DNA of 64,000 nucleotides from Nyssa sinensis. Taxonomy: Eukaryota > Streptophyta > Magnoliopsida > Cornales > Nyssaceae. The stretch spans positions 58,161,510-58,225,509 of the forward strand of contig CM018043.1 in the NCBI GenBank assembly GCA_008638375.1. Reading direction: 5' to 3'. The stretch's first letter is position 1. Each line of letters starts with the position of its first letter. The position numbers were made by a program, and so were the translations under genes. Shown in pieces: positions 37,801 to 50,900 of the stretch. Under the pieces are notes generated by a model. The model had not been told where the DNA came from. It did not search any database and saw only the letters and a list, made by a program, of their open reading frames with translations.

Positions 37801-39106
37801 AACTAATAAATATTAAGTAATAAGTTAATTACTAATAAATACTACAATTAGTAATCGAAGTATCTAATAGTTTCTCAAAAAATCTAAATATCTAATAAAC
37901 TAATAATGTAGTAGTTTATATCGTAAATCTTAATTATTAGTGAAGTACTTTGTACTTGCTATTATTTTAGCAACTTAGCATTTAATAACTTAATTAATAC
38001 TTGTGGTACAATCGGTTAATAATCTTTCAAAATTTAATATTCAAACAAGAGATTTAGGTAAGATTTAAGCTAAAACAAATAAAGAAATGAAAAGAAATTT
38101 TTAAAAAATTGAAATTCAACACTTAGATGAGATAATTGAAACCATTAGAATCAAGATCTATGCTTAAATCTTGTGTATTACAAGTTTTTTCACACTAATT
38201 CTAGTCTTGGAATGAAATTTCAAAGGGTTTGGATTTATGGGAAAAATTGAAAAGGATGGGCAGAGGCCAGTGAAATTTACTTTGGACCAAGATGTCCTGC
38301 CCATAATGGCCGTTATGTCATGTAATGGCCTTGAAATTTACTTTGGCGAGATATTGGCCCATAATGGCCATTATGTTACATGAAGGGCGTCATCTCAAAC
38401 CCTGATTATGACACAACATTTGTAGAAATCTTAGGCATGGTGTGAACAGAAGTTTCAATCTCTTGGAACTTTTTTCTTCTGTCAGCTTCACTTGGAAATA
38501 TAATAATCACAGTATATTGCAATAAAGAAAGTAAATAAAGAGAAACAGGCTGTTTGTTCTTAGAATCACCAAAGACACCTCTACTTTTGCTTTTGTTTCA
38601 TGTTTCTTCTTGCTATTCTTTTGCAGGCAACAGAGGAAAGGTACAAGAACAAAGGAGCATACATTGTTCTGGAACCCCCTAATTTTGATGCTCCAGTGTT
38701 CCATAGTTTTGAAGCAATTACTCCAAGACCAAAGGTACTGGAACCTATTCATCTCTAGACTAGGAAAACAGTAATAAATTTTAAGTCTTTTACTGGATGA
38801 TCTTATCCATCCGAGAGTGGTGGTCAGAATGGCAACCCAGTCCAATCATCCGTTTGAGATGACTTTTTTACTGAAGTACTTGCGGGGATGCCCATTCTTA
38901 GGGGAGCTTCCCTTGAAGATATCAAAGGGCTCAAGGGTTTTCCAGTTCCATGTGAACCTCCTCTTTATTGGAACAAAATATACAGGTATAAATATATATT
39001 GAACTGGGTGTAATCTTTGTGGCAGGTAAATCCCTATTACAACTTTGAAGATGTGATTGATTCCGATGAAGAATTGGACTTAGCATCTATGGTGTCAACT
39101 TCCTGA
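31888..39106 (+). CDS. PP7: serine/threonine-protein phosphatase 7 (PP7)
   Basis: This is a plant PPP-family phosphatase of the PP7 class, known in Arabidopsis as a nuclear, calmodulin-binding enzyme in light and heat signalling. Exons are 31888-32457, 33639-34133, 36415-36561, 38627-38734 and 39026-39106, all in phase 0, giving 1401 nt and 466 residues. A Ser/Pro-rich leader of about 65 residues precedes the catalytic core. Metal-site motifs are GDVHG (141-145), GDYVDRG (170-176), GNHE (202-205), AHGGLF, and RSHEGPD (359-365), followed by SAPDYPQFQ. The PP7-specific [10 protein letters not shown] insert lies between the HGG motif and the LDPPWEG segment; the latter stands where animal and plant PP1/PP2A are shorter. 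The end is an acidic [10 protein letters not shown] tail. The frame is fully clean. Introns 2 and 3 carry a long-TIR element and a LINE relic. Confidence 0.96.
35082..36338. mobile_element. 1.26-kb long-TIR (MULE-like) element in PP7 intron 2
   Basis: The left end from GGGGTAATTAGGTTTCAGTC matches the inverted right end (GGAGTAACTACATTTCAGTC) and continues for about 50 bp, including CACTTTTT(C/T)CTAT and AATTCA(A/G)T(T/C)AAC. TAAATTTT occurs at 35072-35079 and 36339-36346 as a candidate 8-bp target duplication, though two extra T separate it from the left end. Inside, CCACCACCACTCCCAC-type sequence near 35323 mirrors GGTGG repeats near 35990, so much of the element could fold back. No transposase is seen. 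The class (Mutator-like or hAT-like) is uncertain. Confidence 0.65.
37440..37790 (-). mobile_element. LINE relic (RT zinc-binding region) in PP7 intron 3
   Basis: The - strand frame at 37552-37782 reads [11 protein letters not shown], then, after frame disruption, [14 protein letters not shown]. This is the same zf-RVT block as in the NTR-intron LINE ([23 protein letters not shown]). It is frameshifted and short, hence a decayed fragment. It is antisense to PP7. A 53-bp direct repeat (TTGAATGTCCATGGAG) lies beside it near 37316-37383. Confidence 0.65.
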
Positions 39107-42100
39107 AAAAGGTCATCACCACTTGTTATTTGAATATGAAAGCTGTATCATGTAAGATTTCTGTACATTATTTTTCTCTTTGGTTTTGTTGTGTGTTTAT
39201 TTTATATGGCTGCAAGAGGTTTTATTCCCCCAGCCTGCTTCCTTCAAATGTAGAATGACAAGCAAAGCTTTCACACAGGGTAGTGAATACTAAATAAGTA
39301 AAATCATTTTTGTTACATTCATAAATTATTTGTATCTGTTGCAAACAGTTGACTGTATGTAGCCACAAAAAAGGTAGTGTCAGCCAGATTTTACCTGTAC
39401 CAAACCGGAAAAAAAATGTGGTTTTGCATTGAGCTGGCAACGGATTAATGTGGGGGCTGGTTTCATCTGGGTCAGATTTAATTGAACTAAACTGTATTCT
39501 TCAAAGGTCCCTGATTCTTATTTCCTTGAAAATGTCGGTTTTCATAGATCCTGTTTATTCCAAGCCAAATTTTTTTTACCAGATCTAGTTACCTGGATGA
39601 TGCTGTTTGTTGCTTATGGTTATATAACTAGTGGTATTTGTGATAACTGTGAGAATGAAAGAGATAGGATGATCACAATTATGTTATTATAGTTTCACTT
39701 AGAACTGATATTTTGTTGAAATAAGATATGTAAGGAATTTTTTTTCCCATTTAATATAATGAAATGTTGATTTTTGTACATAATAAAAGTTCTTTCCTTT
39801 TTTTAATTTTTTTTTTTTAAGAATTGATATGTCGGATACATGTATAATAGGAGTTTTTACGAGTACAATTGACTCTCTTATAATTAATATTCAATAAGTT
39901 AATAATTTTTAATAATTAATAAATTTTTAAGGAACTAATTTGGTTTTATGGTTGATAATTAATAATTCTATTGTTTAATAATTAATATTTTAAAAAAAAA
40001 TTATTTATAATATTAATTATTAGAGAGAAAAAATAATTATATATGTGTCTATATATATATATCTTATTTATGACATGTCTTGATATATTTATTAATTCTA
40101 CAAAATTGAAGTAAAAAATATTATAAATGATAAAAATTATAACATTAGAAAACACAATTTCTTTGTTTGAAATGGGCATTAGGATTTTTTTATCCTACAA
40201 CTTGAGTATTTTATGTATCTTTTTATAAAAAACTAAAAACTCATTGAAAATTTGTTTGTAAAGTCTTATTTTATACTGAAAATTATTTACATGTAAGAAA
40301 TAATTATTGGTTAATGAATGTATAAGAAAATTTAATAATTAATAATTTTTAATCTCTCATATTTATTAATTATAAGAAGGTTAACTGTATTATGATATGC
40401 ACTAATTAAAACTGGCATTTCAAGAAAGCTGAGAAAATAACTATCGGGTTTTCGAGAAGTTAATTCATGAAAACTTTTATGATTTTAGCAGTACAGTAGA
40501 TTTTACAAAATATTGAAATTATAGAAGTAATAGATCCCACAAAATATTGAAAAGATAAAAGTTGTCAAACTATGTGACATATTCATAGAATAATTTCTCT
40601 ATTAAGGGTATCTTTATATTTAAATTTGAGTCAAAATATTTAAAAAAATATCTTCAAAACAGTAGACTCAAATTCATATCAAATTTATTTTTATTCAAAC
40701 TTAAACCAAAATCTGCAAAATAATATTCATAAACTTAAATGTACAATAGCTACAAACTAGTCATCAACTGTTGGAGAGCATCAAATTAAAATAAGTTTTT
40801 TACTCAAATTTGAGTAAAAATTTAAGTTATTGCTGAAGTTTTTCTAATTTTATTAAGAAATGTTATATATTGAATATTATAGAAAATTTATAATTAGTGG
40901 AGAATAATTATACTAAATCAGATAATGATGAAAAGTAGCCATTCCACTAAATATTTACTTTGGCTTTTGAAATTTTTTTCTTTTTCATAAAGAAGAAATT
41001 TATAAAATTTAATTCATAAATGAGACGCAAAAAAGTGAACCTGAGCAGAAGACAGAAGCAAAACCTCCAATTATCACTTTCTGCAAAACCCAGAAACAAA
41101 GAATTTTTTTACCAATTTAAGGTTGTTTCAAAATATTTTTACTAGTCTTCTTGAAAAATCGTCTATTCAAAAAGTAATTTTCATAAAACATTTTTTATAC
41201 AAAATTTAATTCTTTAAAATAGTTCAAATCGTTTTTTTTTTTTGTAAAGCATGATATCTTCTTTAAAAACAATTTTTTAAAAAACATTTTCAAAATCACT
41301 TTAATACAATAAATAAAATTAAAATAACCATAAACTGAAAATTAATTTTTTTTTAGCACTAGTCTCCAGGATTTAACTCCAAAAACAAAACATCAGTGCA
41401 CTTTCACCAAGTTATAAAATTTTATTCATAAATGATTGGCAAAAAAGTGACCCTCCAGAGTAGAAAAACAGAAAGCAAAACCTCCAACTATCACTATCAA
41501 CAACCCAGAAACAAAACATTACTACATTTTAACCAATTTATTCTTGTCTGTTTTACTTCCTTGCAGTTTAATCTATTTTCAACTAAAGATTTGAAATGGT
41601 CAAAGTAATTTTATTTTATTTTTATATGGAAATAATATTAAATCTTTTGAAAATAATTATTTTTTTCCTGTTGTTATTAATATTGATGACACTTTTAAAT
41701 TTATTTTCTTGTGGTTGTGCATTTAATTTACATGTCATCTATTTAAATGAATTTTTTTTTAATAATACTGTTTTAATCAATATTATATGAAAATAAAGCT
41801 TTTGACTTTTAAAATATAAAAAAGTTATGTAAACATGAGTTGAATTGCATGAATAAAGTGTACTTTATACTTAAAATTAATCAGCATAAAAATAAATTCG
41901 GATAAATTATATTGACTTCTTTTGAGAGAGTTTGTTAGTAGATGAAATAAAATTATTTTAATACCCTTAATTTTTATTTCTTATTTTTCTCTCTGTGGTT
42001 ATGATTTGATTACTATTAGAGGTGTTTGTGCTCGAGTGGATAGAATTAAGGGCTGCAAAAATCTGATCTTCAATTTCTTGCATTTTCTCATCAACCAAAC

Positions 42101-42918
42101 ACGTTGCTTTGTGTGTTTGGATGAGTTTCAGATTGAATAAGAGGATGAAAAAATGAGATTTTTCGTACATATGTTGGATCTATATCTAAGGTTTGAATTT
42201 ACGTTTTTACTATAAAATCTAGATCCTTCATGGTCGCCGGTGATCTTAGAATTCTAAATAATATTTAGTGACATGATAAGTGTATAGATTTGCAAAATTG
42301 TCGAAGCAAACTGTCTCAAATCTCTATCAACGCAAAACTTCGTGCTCCCATCTTTGTAATATTTATGAATCGAATTAGAATCCGATAGTACTCCGTGACA
42401 CTGTTCGAGCCAAATTAAACAGCATTGGCATTAGCAGGTTATGAACTCGCTATGTTTGTTCTTTATAAGAATATGCAACGATGATTGATCTACGAAACCC
42501 TAGTCCTTTTCAGAAATACAAAATGTGAGAGATGCAACTGTGATGCATTTAGAGATACAGAGAATGTAAGAATCAAGGGAGAAAAGATTGATTTGTATTC
42601 CTAGAGGATCAAGAAAGAGAAAGAGAAGATTGATTGGTATTCCTAGAGAGTACGTTGGCCCTTTAAGTAGATAAGGATAAAATTGATATTTAGACAAAAA
42701 AGAAGAAGAGGAAAATAACATTGGCGTAAAATGTTAACCAACTAACGAAAGTGAAATTTTTATAATTGATATTGAAGTAGAGAAAATGTTTTTTGTGATT
42801 CGTCAAATCACGAAAAAAGCATGTGTAATAACAATAAACCTCAAGGAAGTCTATGTAATTTACCTAATAAATTATAGAAAGTGAAATTGAATGGCGGACA
42901 ATAGCAACTATCCTTCAT

Positions 42919-42950
<32 letters not shown>
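39107..42950. other. PP7 3' flank and intergenic
   Basis: No gene is supported. The first few hundred bases are PP7 3' UTR; AATAAA occurs at 39782 but is far downstream. A roughly 110-bp direct repeat occurs at about 40995-41105 and 41412-41520 (AGCAAAACCTCCAA, CCCAGAAACAAA). From about 42661 a block resembles the units inside the repeat that follows (GATAAAATTGATATTTAG, AACTATCCTTCATGTGTG). Confidence 0.6.
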
Positions 42951-42964
<14 letters not shown>

Positions 42965-43597
42965 GAAAATGGTATTATCTCGAATTTATATTCCTAATGT
43001 AATGTGTTAAGATATGATGATTTTGGTTCCTATATGATGTGATTTTCAAAATTACTATATTCTGATACATCACATTGAAAATACAAATTGAAGATAGCAC
43101 TATATATATATATATATGTATATGTACATGCACAACAACCACGTGATATGATTTGAAGTTAAAGCCATAATTGTCAGCTCCATAATCAAAGAGAGGTTAG
43201 GAAAACCATGTGTAATAACAATATACTTTAGTAGATAGGGATAAAATTGGTATTTAGAAGAAAAAATTAGGAGATAACATCAACATAAGATGTTAGTCAA
43301 CTAAGGAAGTGAAGTTTCTATAATTGATATTAAAGTAGAGATAATGTTGGTGTGATTTTTCAAATTATAAAAAAAAAACGTGTAATAATGATAAATCTCA
43401 GGAAAGTCGTGTAATTTACCTAATAAATTAAAGAAAGTGGAATTGAATGGCCGACAAAAACAACTATCCTTCATGTGTGTGTGAAAATGTTATGTATCCC
43501 TAATTTATATCCCCAATGTAATGTGTGATTTTGGGTTTCAAAGTGATTTTCAAAACTATTATATCTTGATACATCATATTAAGAATACCTAACACTA

Positions 43598-43641
<44 letters not shown>

Positions 43642-46078
43642 TGCACAACAATCACATGGTACATTTTGAGGTTAAAGTCATAATTGTCAGCTCCATAATC
43701 AAAGAGAATATAATTTACCTAATTAATTATAAAAATTAAAGAAAATGGAATTGAATGGTTGACAAAAACAACTATCCTTCATGTGTGTGTATAGGAAAAT
43801 GTTGCGTATTCGATTTATATTTCTAATGTAATGTATCAGGATATAATGGTTTTAAATTTCATAAGATGTGATTTTCAAAGTCACTATATCTTGATACATT
43901 ACATTAAAGATACAAACTGAGCATACCTAACATTACTCATATATGTGTGTATGCACAACAATCACGTGGTACTTTTGTAGTTAAAGTCACAATTATCAGC
44001 TCCATGATCAAACAAAGAGTGATTAGAAAAACATGTGTAATAACAATACAACTTAAGAAAGTTGGTGTAATTCAGTGTTATTAAACCTAGCTAGGCCTTG
44101 TGGGTTAATTCGGTGAATCGGAGGCTATATTAGTTCTGTTTTGTTATTGGATCATTTAAGGAGGTGAATCAGTAAAACTGATTAACCCAACTAGTTTTAT
44201 GATTGACTCATTAAACCAAATGGATTTGTGTGAACTGATTGTGTTGTAAATAATTACAAGAAAAATGACTTAATAATTATAATTTTAAGTGGTTTATCCT
44301 CATGAATGATATTAAAATATAATTAATATATTCATTAGATATTTTTATTTTTTATTATTATGTTTATGTAATATTTAACTTGAATTTTAATAATAAATTT
44401 AATGCTTTAACTATAATTTAGTAATCAAAATAAGAAATGATAATATAGAATTTTATATAATATTAGAATTTTTTGTTTAACATTAATTTATAAGATATGA
44501 TAATACAATAAGATGTCATTTAACTTGTTACATTCATATTTTAAGGATAAGTATAATTTACCTAATAAGTTAAAGAAAGCAAAACTAAATGGCCGAGCGC
44601 GCGTGTGTATATATACATGACATGTACAAATATGCACAACAATCACCTGATACGGGTTAATGTCGGCTCCATAATCAATTAATGAAATTAGAAGGCTCAC
44701 ATGCATCACGGGAACAGTTCCCACCTGCATCTGCATCACTTAATCCAACCTGAATAATTGAAGGAGTTATACATATATATATATGTGTGTGTGTGTGTGT
44801 GTTGTGATTATTATGACACCTACCAAACTTCTATACAATACGGCCAAGCGTAGATAGATATATATAGGTGTGACGAACAGTCAACTAAGGGTCACTTGGC
44901 TGACGATTTCTTGCCCTGAATCGACAGACCTTTTTGAATTCTGGATGATCTTAACTAAACCAACCAGCCCACCCCCCCCATATAAAAAAAATGAGCATTG
45001 ACTTTTTATTATTATAGTTATTAAAATTTTAATATTTTACTTTTGTCTCCTCCTATGGAATGTTGAAAAGTAGTTTTCTTTTTAATTTTTTTCGACCATG
45101 TTTGGGAAGCATGTCAACCACAATCATTGGATGGCGCGCTCTCTCTCTCCATGTTTGTGAAGCATATCAACCGCATATTGGATGGCGCAACCGCAATAAT
45201 TTGTTTTTGTTTTTTTTTTTGTTTGTAAAATATTTGATTATAAATTTAAAAATTAAAGAAGTATAAAAATTATGAAAATTTAATATTAATTAAAAATAGT
45301 TTTTTAATAAAATTAAATTTATTAATATTAAAAAATTTATAAATTAAAGAAAAGTATAATTAAAAGTAAAAGACTCTTAAAAACTTTAGGTTATAAAAAC
45401 AAATTCTTAAAAGTCCGTGAAAATTATAAACTGAACTTACAATGAAAGTGAAAGTGTCAAGAAAAAAAAGATCTAGGGGATAAAAATATAAATAAAATAG
45501 ATATATTTGAAATTTTAAAATATATATACATACAGGACAGTATTTAACTTCAAACTAAGTGGGAGATGTCTCCTTACTATTTACGTATGTGTCATACATA
45601 CTAATCGTATTTATATCATGTGATTATTTCGTTTTAGTTAAAAAATACATGTATATTATGCATTGTGCATGTGATCAATTATGATTAAAATACTTATATA
45701 AATAAGAAGAAGTTTCTCATATTAAGTTTGGAACTAATTATTATCCAAATATATATAATCAAATATAAAAATAACGTCATAAAATTTGAAAGATAATGGA
45801 AATAGTATACTGCAACAGAGGGGCAATGACGTCATAAAATTTTAAAAATATTATGATAGAGCGCCTCAGGATAAATGGGAGCGCCAACAGTGCCCATCTT
45901 CTTCTTCTACTTTTTTTCTCCATTTTTTAAGTCCGTACTGGTCATGCGAAACACGTGCAAAAAGGCGCAGGCTGCAAGTGGGAACGAGTAGATTGAAACA
46001 CGTGCACACGTGCATATACTTTTGTAGTTTATTCGATGATTTGGCATGACTGAATCGCATAGGTGTCTGTGAAGATGG
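42951..46078 (+). repeat. direct repeat copy A, left of PILS
   Basis: This block matches 59558-64000 in the same orientation and order: CACAACAA(C/T)CACGTG-containing units, a TTATTAAACCTAGCT block, GGTCACTTGGCTGACGATTT and GCGCCTCAGGATAAATGGG. It is built internally from degenerate units marked by ACTATCCTTCATGTGTGTG, at about 42907, 43463 and 43770, separated by TA/TG microsatellites. Compared with copy B it lacks the 1.69-kb Harbinger-like insert and a stretch of about 130 bp near 44550, and has about 470 extra bp near 45310-45780. No protein is encoded. It ends about 1.9 kb upstream of PILS. Confidence 0.9.
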
Positions 46079-47978
46079 AGTTGGAGGAGGTGGCAGACCG
46101 GCAGCTGCCCGTAGAGCACAGTGAAGAAGAAAAGTAGAACGTTACCATAAGACCGGTAGGTAAAGGTAGATACTGGTCATTTATAATCTCCCAATAATTC
46201 TGGAATGAGATTGGCCTATTTGCACAGTTAGATAGGGACTCGACTGTCCTGAGTTTATAAGCGAGTGGGATATTTGTTCCTAATGTGCTAGTCTTTTGAA
46301 TTAAAAATCTGCTTTGTGATACGATCTTTAGGATTGGGAGAGGGAGAATGGCACCGAGTCTTACATCGGATAAGTAACGTGGTGTCATGAGAGTTATAAA
46401 TAAATATGATATCTCCATTTAACAAGTTAATTTTTTAAATTAGAGAATTGGCTTTGTAATATTTGTCATGCGTGGTATAATGCACTTTTTTTTTTTTTTT
46501 TAATAAAACGTAACACAACGCACATAATAAAATATTTTTGAAAATCCCACCAAAAAAAAAAAAGGCCTAATAATCTCCTTCCCGCTGAAAGGGGAAGACT
46601 TTGAAAAGATTCCATTAATGGGTTGGGACCCATTGTGGCTGGAGAGCTGTTCACTCATTCTGTCACAAAGCCAATCTCATTACAAGCCATGGAAGGAAGG
46701 TGCAGGTCATTCATTGGCAAATGGAATCTTCTGCAATAATTGGTGTCAGGGGGGCCCATTTCTAGACACAGTTATTATTGCTATAATGGTTTGTTTGATT
46801 ACATTTCCAAATTGTAATCAAAATTCTATTTTATGGGGAAAATTAGTAGTTGGAATTGGAAGTCTTTTTTCGTAGTACTGCATATTGGTGAATGCTTCAG
46901 TTTGTGCTGCATCAGGGCTATCTTAGTGAGTATAGTAATAATATATGTTCTTTCTTGATTTTTTTTTTTATCTGTGTGTGTGTGTGTGTGCGTGTGTGCG
47001 TGTTCTTATTTCTTAATACAATGGAAGCAGAGACTCCCGTACAAATTTTAGTGACCATTGAAGCCTGGGCTCTCTGCATGATACCAGTTGAATTTTGCTG
47101 TCTTATTCTAGTTTGAGAAAGAGATTGGACATCTAAGATTATTAGCCTTAAATTTGGATTCTTTATTTTCATTTTAATATTTTTGAGCTGCCTTGCTTTT
47201 TCTTATTCAGTCCAACAGTTCTCAGTTACAACCACTTTTCAAGAATTTGGAATGCACTACCAGCTCTTCTTCTTCATTTTCTTTCCTTCATTCCTGTTTT
47301 ACATTTCATTGACGTGCTTCCTTTCTGAAAGAGAAGAGGAAGGGTAATTGACAATCATTTCAACAACTTTCCATCAGCCTGCAGAATCCTATTTCCCATT
47401 TCTTGCATTCTGTGTCTTAACCCCTTCTTGAATATCTTGCAAAAATCCATTTCAAGCTACTCTAAATTTATTATTATTTTCAACATCTTGATTTTCAAGG
47501 AGGAATTGTTCATCTTTCACAACAGAAAGTGGGAAAATGATGCTTTTGTAAAGCTGGGAAATTTGAAAGAATTTCGGCGTTAGTACAAACAGCCCCCTTC
47601 AATTTCAACTTTGAAGTTTTCTTTTCTTAAGCCATCAAGATTCAAATGTAGCATAGTTTAATGAGAAAATCACTTTAATCTCTTGAAAATTTAGGTGATT
47701 ACCAGTGGAGAGTGAAGACAATTTTCAAATCTTTATTGAAATTACTTATACACCTGATATATTATGATAGAATAGTCTTTGAAGCTACCATATAATCTCA
47801 TGGATATCTGACAGAACATAAATTAAGTTTCCAACCATATGACAACTTAATGTATTATATTTTAGGACTAAGTGTGAACTTCTTCCCATGATATTCTGTT
47901 TCGAATCACTTATTTAAACGCATTCCTTTGTTAGGAATGTGAGAGGGGTTCCTTGGAGGTTGACAAAGAAGTTTCAGA
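46079..47978 (+). other. 5' flank of PILS
   Basis: No separate gene is supported. A 20-codon ATG frame at 46075-46137 (MELEEVADRQLP) begins right at the edge of the repeat; it could be a gene fragment or chance. The frame at 46618-46875 is unrecognised. A TG microsatellite lies near 46973-47001. The last few hundred bases, pyrimidine-rich, are the likely PILS 5' UTR region and may contain a leader intron. Confidence 0.5.
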
Positions 47979-50900
47979 ATGGGATTCCTGGATTTGTTTG
48001 TTGTATCACTCATGCCAGTTCTGGAAACATTGTTGGTTACTGCTGTTGGCTTATTGCTTGCAGCTAGATCAGGTTAATCTCTTAGGTCCAGTTACGAGGC
48101 ACCATTTGAACAATGTAAGTTTTTGTTATACTTCTTCTTCTTCTTATCTTGATTGAGGAACAATGCTAGTTATTAATTATAATTTATAATTATTTCTTGT
48201 GTTTGAAGTTCAGTGTTCATATAGCATTTCTTTTATTACAACACTGTACTCTACCAAGTGATTAAAATTTCACTCTCCAACTATGAAAAAACTACACCAA
48301 CCGATCCACAGAAGGACTAACAAAGGCACTTCACTTTGTGATTGTGAACAGCTGGTGTTTTTTGTGTTTACTCCCTCACTTGTGGCTAGCAACCTGGCTG
48401 ATACAATCACAACAAGCAACATTGTTTCTTTGTGAGTTCAATTTCTGTTTATACTCTTCTCTTACTTCAATTAGGGTGGAGCCCGTTGTTCCTAATTTCA
48501 AGTTCATCTTTGATATTTCAATTTATTTTACTTGCTAACTTTCTTTTTATGCATAGGTGGTTCATGCCAGGTGAATATCCTTCTCACATTTATTATTGGT
48601 TCAGCACTTGGATGGATTCTAGTAAAAATTACTAGAACTCCTCGACAGTTGCATGGTCTTGTTATTGGCTGCTGTGCTGCAGGTAGATAGAAATCTATAA
48701 ATTTTAACTTCAAATTGCCAATTTTTATTCACTTCCACCATTCAACAACTCATAATCAGATATTAGGAACTAACTTAAATATGTTTAATGGAATGAAAAT
48801 GGGAGAATTTACAATCCTCATCCTTGCAGCAAGTTAGTGAACACTATTTGAATCCATTCTATTTGAAATGGATTTTTCTCCATTAGAATTATTATGGATA
48901 CATACATATTAAGTGTGATTATTTTCTAGAACATCAGAAACTGCATCAGAAATGGGAAACAAGAGGAATTATTTTGTCAAGAAAATTTGCAGCCAGTATT
49001 GCTGATGTACTCATTGTTCTTTCAGAAATAACAATAGGATACAAAGAAGGCAGTCACAATCTCAAGGGCCACTTACATATATATATATATATATATATCT
49101 TCCTCTTCTTAAATTTTCTAGGTTGAGGAGAAAGCATGAGATGCAACCAGATTGAGGGACTGTCCCACACTTTGTGATACAAGCAGCCAAATACCATCAC
49201 ACTATTAGGAAAAAGATTTTACACATACCATTATATATCTTGCATGTAGCTTATGACAATGTGACAAATTATAGAGTACTCATGGCACCTAAACTTACTA
49301 CAATTATTATTTCCTTCCCTTTTTTTTCCCTTCAGCGACATAGATTGATTTCTAAATCAAGTCTGCGAATCATGGCTATTAGTCCTTTTTTGCTGAAAAT
49401 GATATAAGGAAAAATGAGTGCATTATGCTGGATTATAAACCTTTAGGAGTGACATGATTCTGCATTGTGTTACCTAATACCTCTAAGAAGCATATTCCTT
49501 TGATTATAACTGGAATCAACAGATTAACATTCTGCAATTATCTAGCCATCTGTTGAAAAAGTTGTCGATCATTTTCCTTTTTTGCGGGGTTGATCTGCAC
49601 AGGAAATTTGGGGAACTTGCTTCTCATTATCATCCCAGCAGTTTGTGAGGAGAGCAATAGTCCATTTGGAGATTCATCCACCTGCTCAACAGATGGAGAG
49701 GCTTATGCATCTCTCTCTATGGCGGTAATATATATGATTTTGATTTTATAACTGCAAAAAAAAAAAAGTTACAAGCATAATATGACCTGTAACATGTTTG
49801 CACAATCTCTCTGCTAACATGCTCTTCCTTTTAGTTTCTCTGTAATGTATAAATAAAGTCCACCTTTTTTTATGTTGTGTCTGCATGAATAGAGGTTCTC
49901 TAGTAAGTGTTAAAAAATTAATAATGTGGGATTCATTTTAATCATTCTTCATTTTGGTACTCCAGATAGGAGCTGTTTATATTTGGTCTTATGTATATAA
50001 CATCGTACGGGTATATGGAAAAAAGAGCAATGGAGACATCAATATAGATGACTCCAAAATCAGCATACAGTCTTCCAGAGAAACCTCAGAAATGGATTCA
50101 GAGAGCTGCACAGAAGCACTACTGTCAAACGAATTGCCCAAGCTCTGTGGACCATGAAGTTCAAGCTGAACCATCTCACACTGAATCAGAGAATGAGGTG
50201 AAGGTTTATTTTTTCTTTTTTTCCTTGTAATATTAATATGATCTATCTTATATTAGATAACTTTCCTCTGATTTTTGCTTTCTTTCTCCTCATGAATAAG
50301 GGTACATTGTTATAAGAGAATCATGATACCAATCACAAATCTCATACCTACACACAGAAATTCTTGAGTTTGAATGGGAGGATGAGACTGCCCATTGTGC
50401 CTACTCCATGAACCTATAATTGTAGCACACAATCTGATATAAAATAGTGTGTGAAAAAATTGTAGAGTTGAGTTTGCTTTCTACTATTGTAGAAATTGTG
50501 GTATAATATATTATTTTATTTGTTTGTTGTATATTGAAGATCTTTCATATGTTTTGACTTTCAAGAGAACTTATAACACTGCTGTAAACTTATAAAGATC
50601 TGTTAACAGGGGCCTATTTTCAAGAAAATTAGGCAGCACATGAAGAATTTTGCATGAAAAGATCAACTTGAAGATGTTGTTTGCACCCTCCACTATTGCG
50701 ACTGTATGATCTTATTGTTGTGTATTCTGCAATAAAAGTTACATCCTTTTATTTCTAATCCAGCAAGGTGGTCATTTCTGACATGCTCATTTTCATCTCA
50801 AAATCAACCATGAACTCTATCATTGATAATGTTAATAAAAAGAAAAGGTCTGAGGATACCTAACTGCGTAATCACCAATCTACCTCGTGGTTATAGTTAG

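Noticed and set aside
45866..46119. Minus-strand frames in copies A and B sharing VSHDQYGLKKWRKK
   Set aside because: The shared part follows from the duplicated DNA. Outside it the frames are shifted between copies, so there is no sign of protein-level selection.
49081..49098. Other TA microsatellites scattered through the window
   Set aside because: They are too short or too common to list separately; the longer ones are named in the entries around them.
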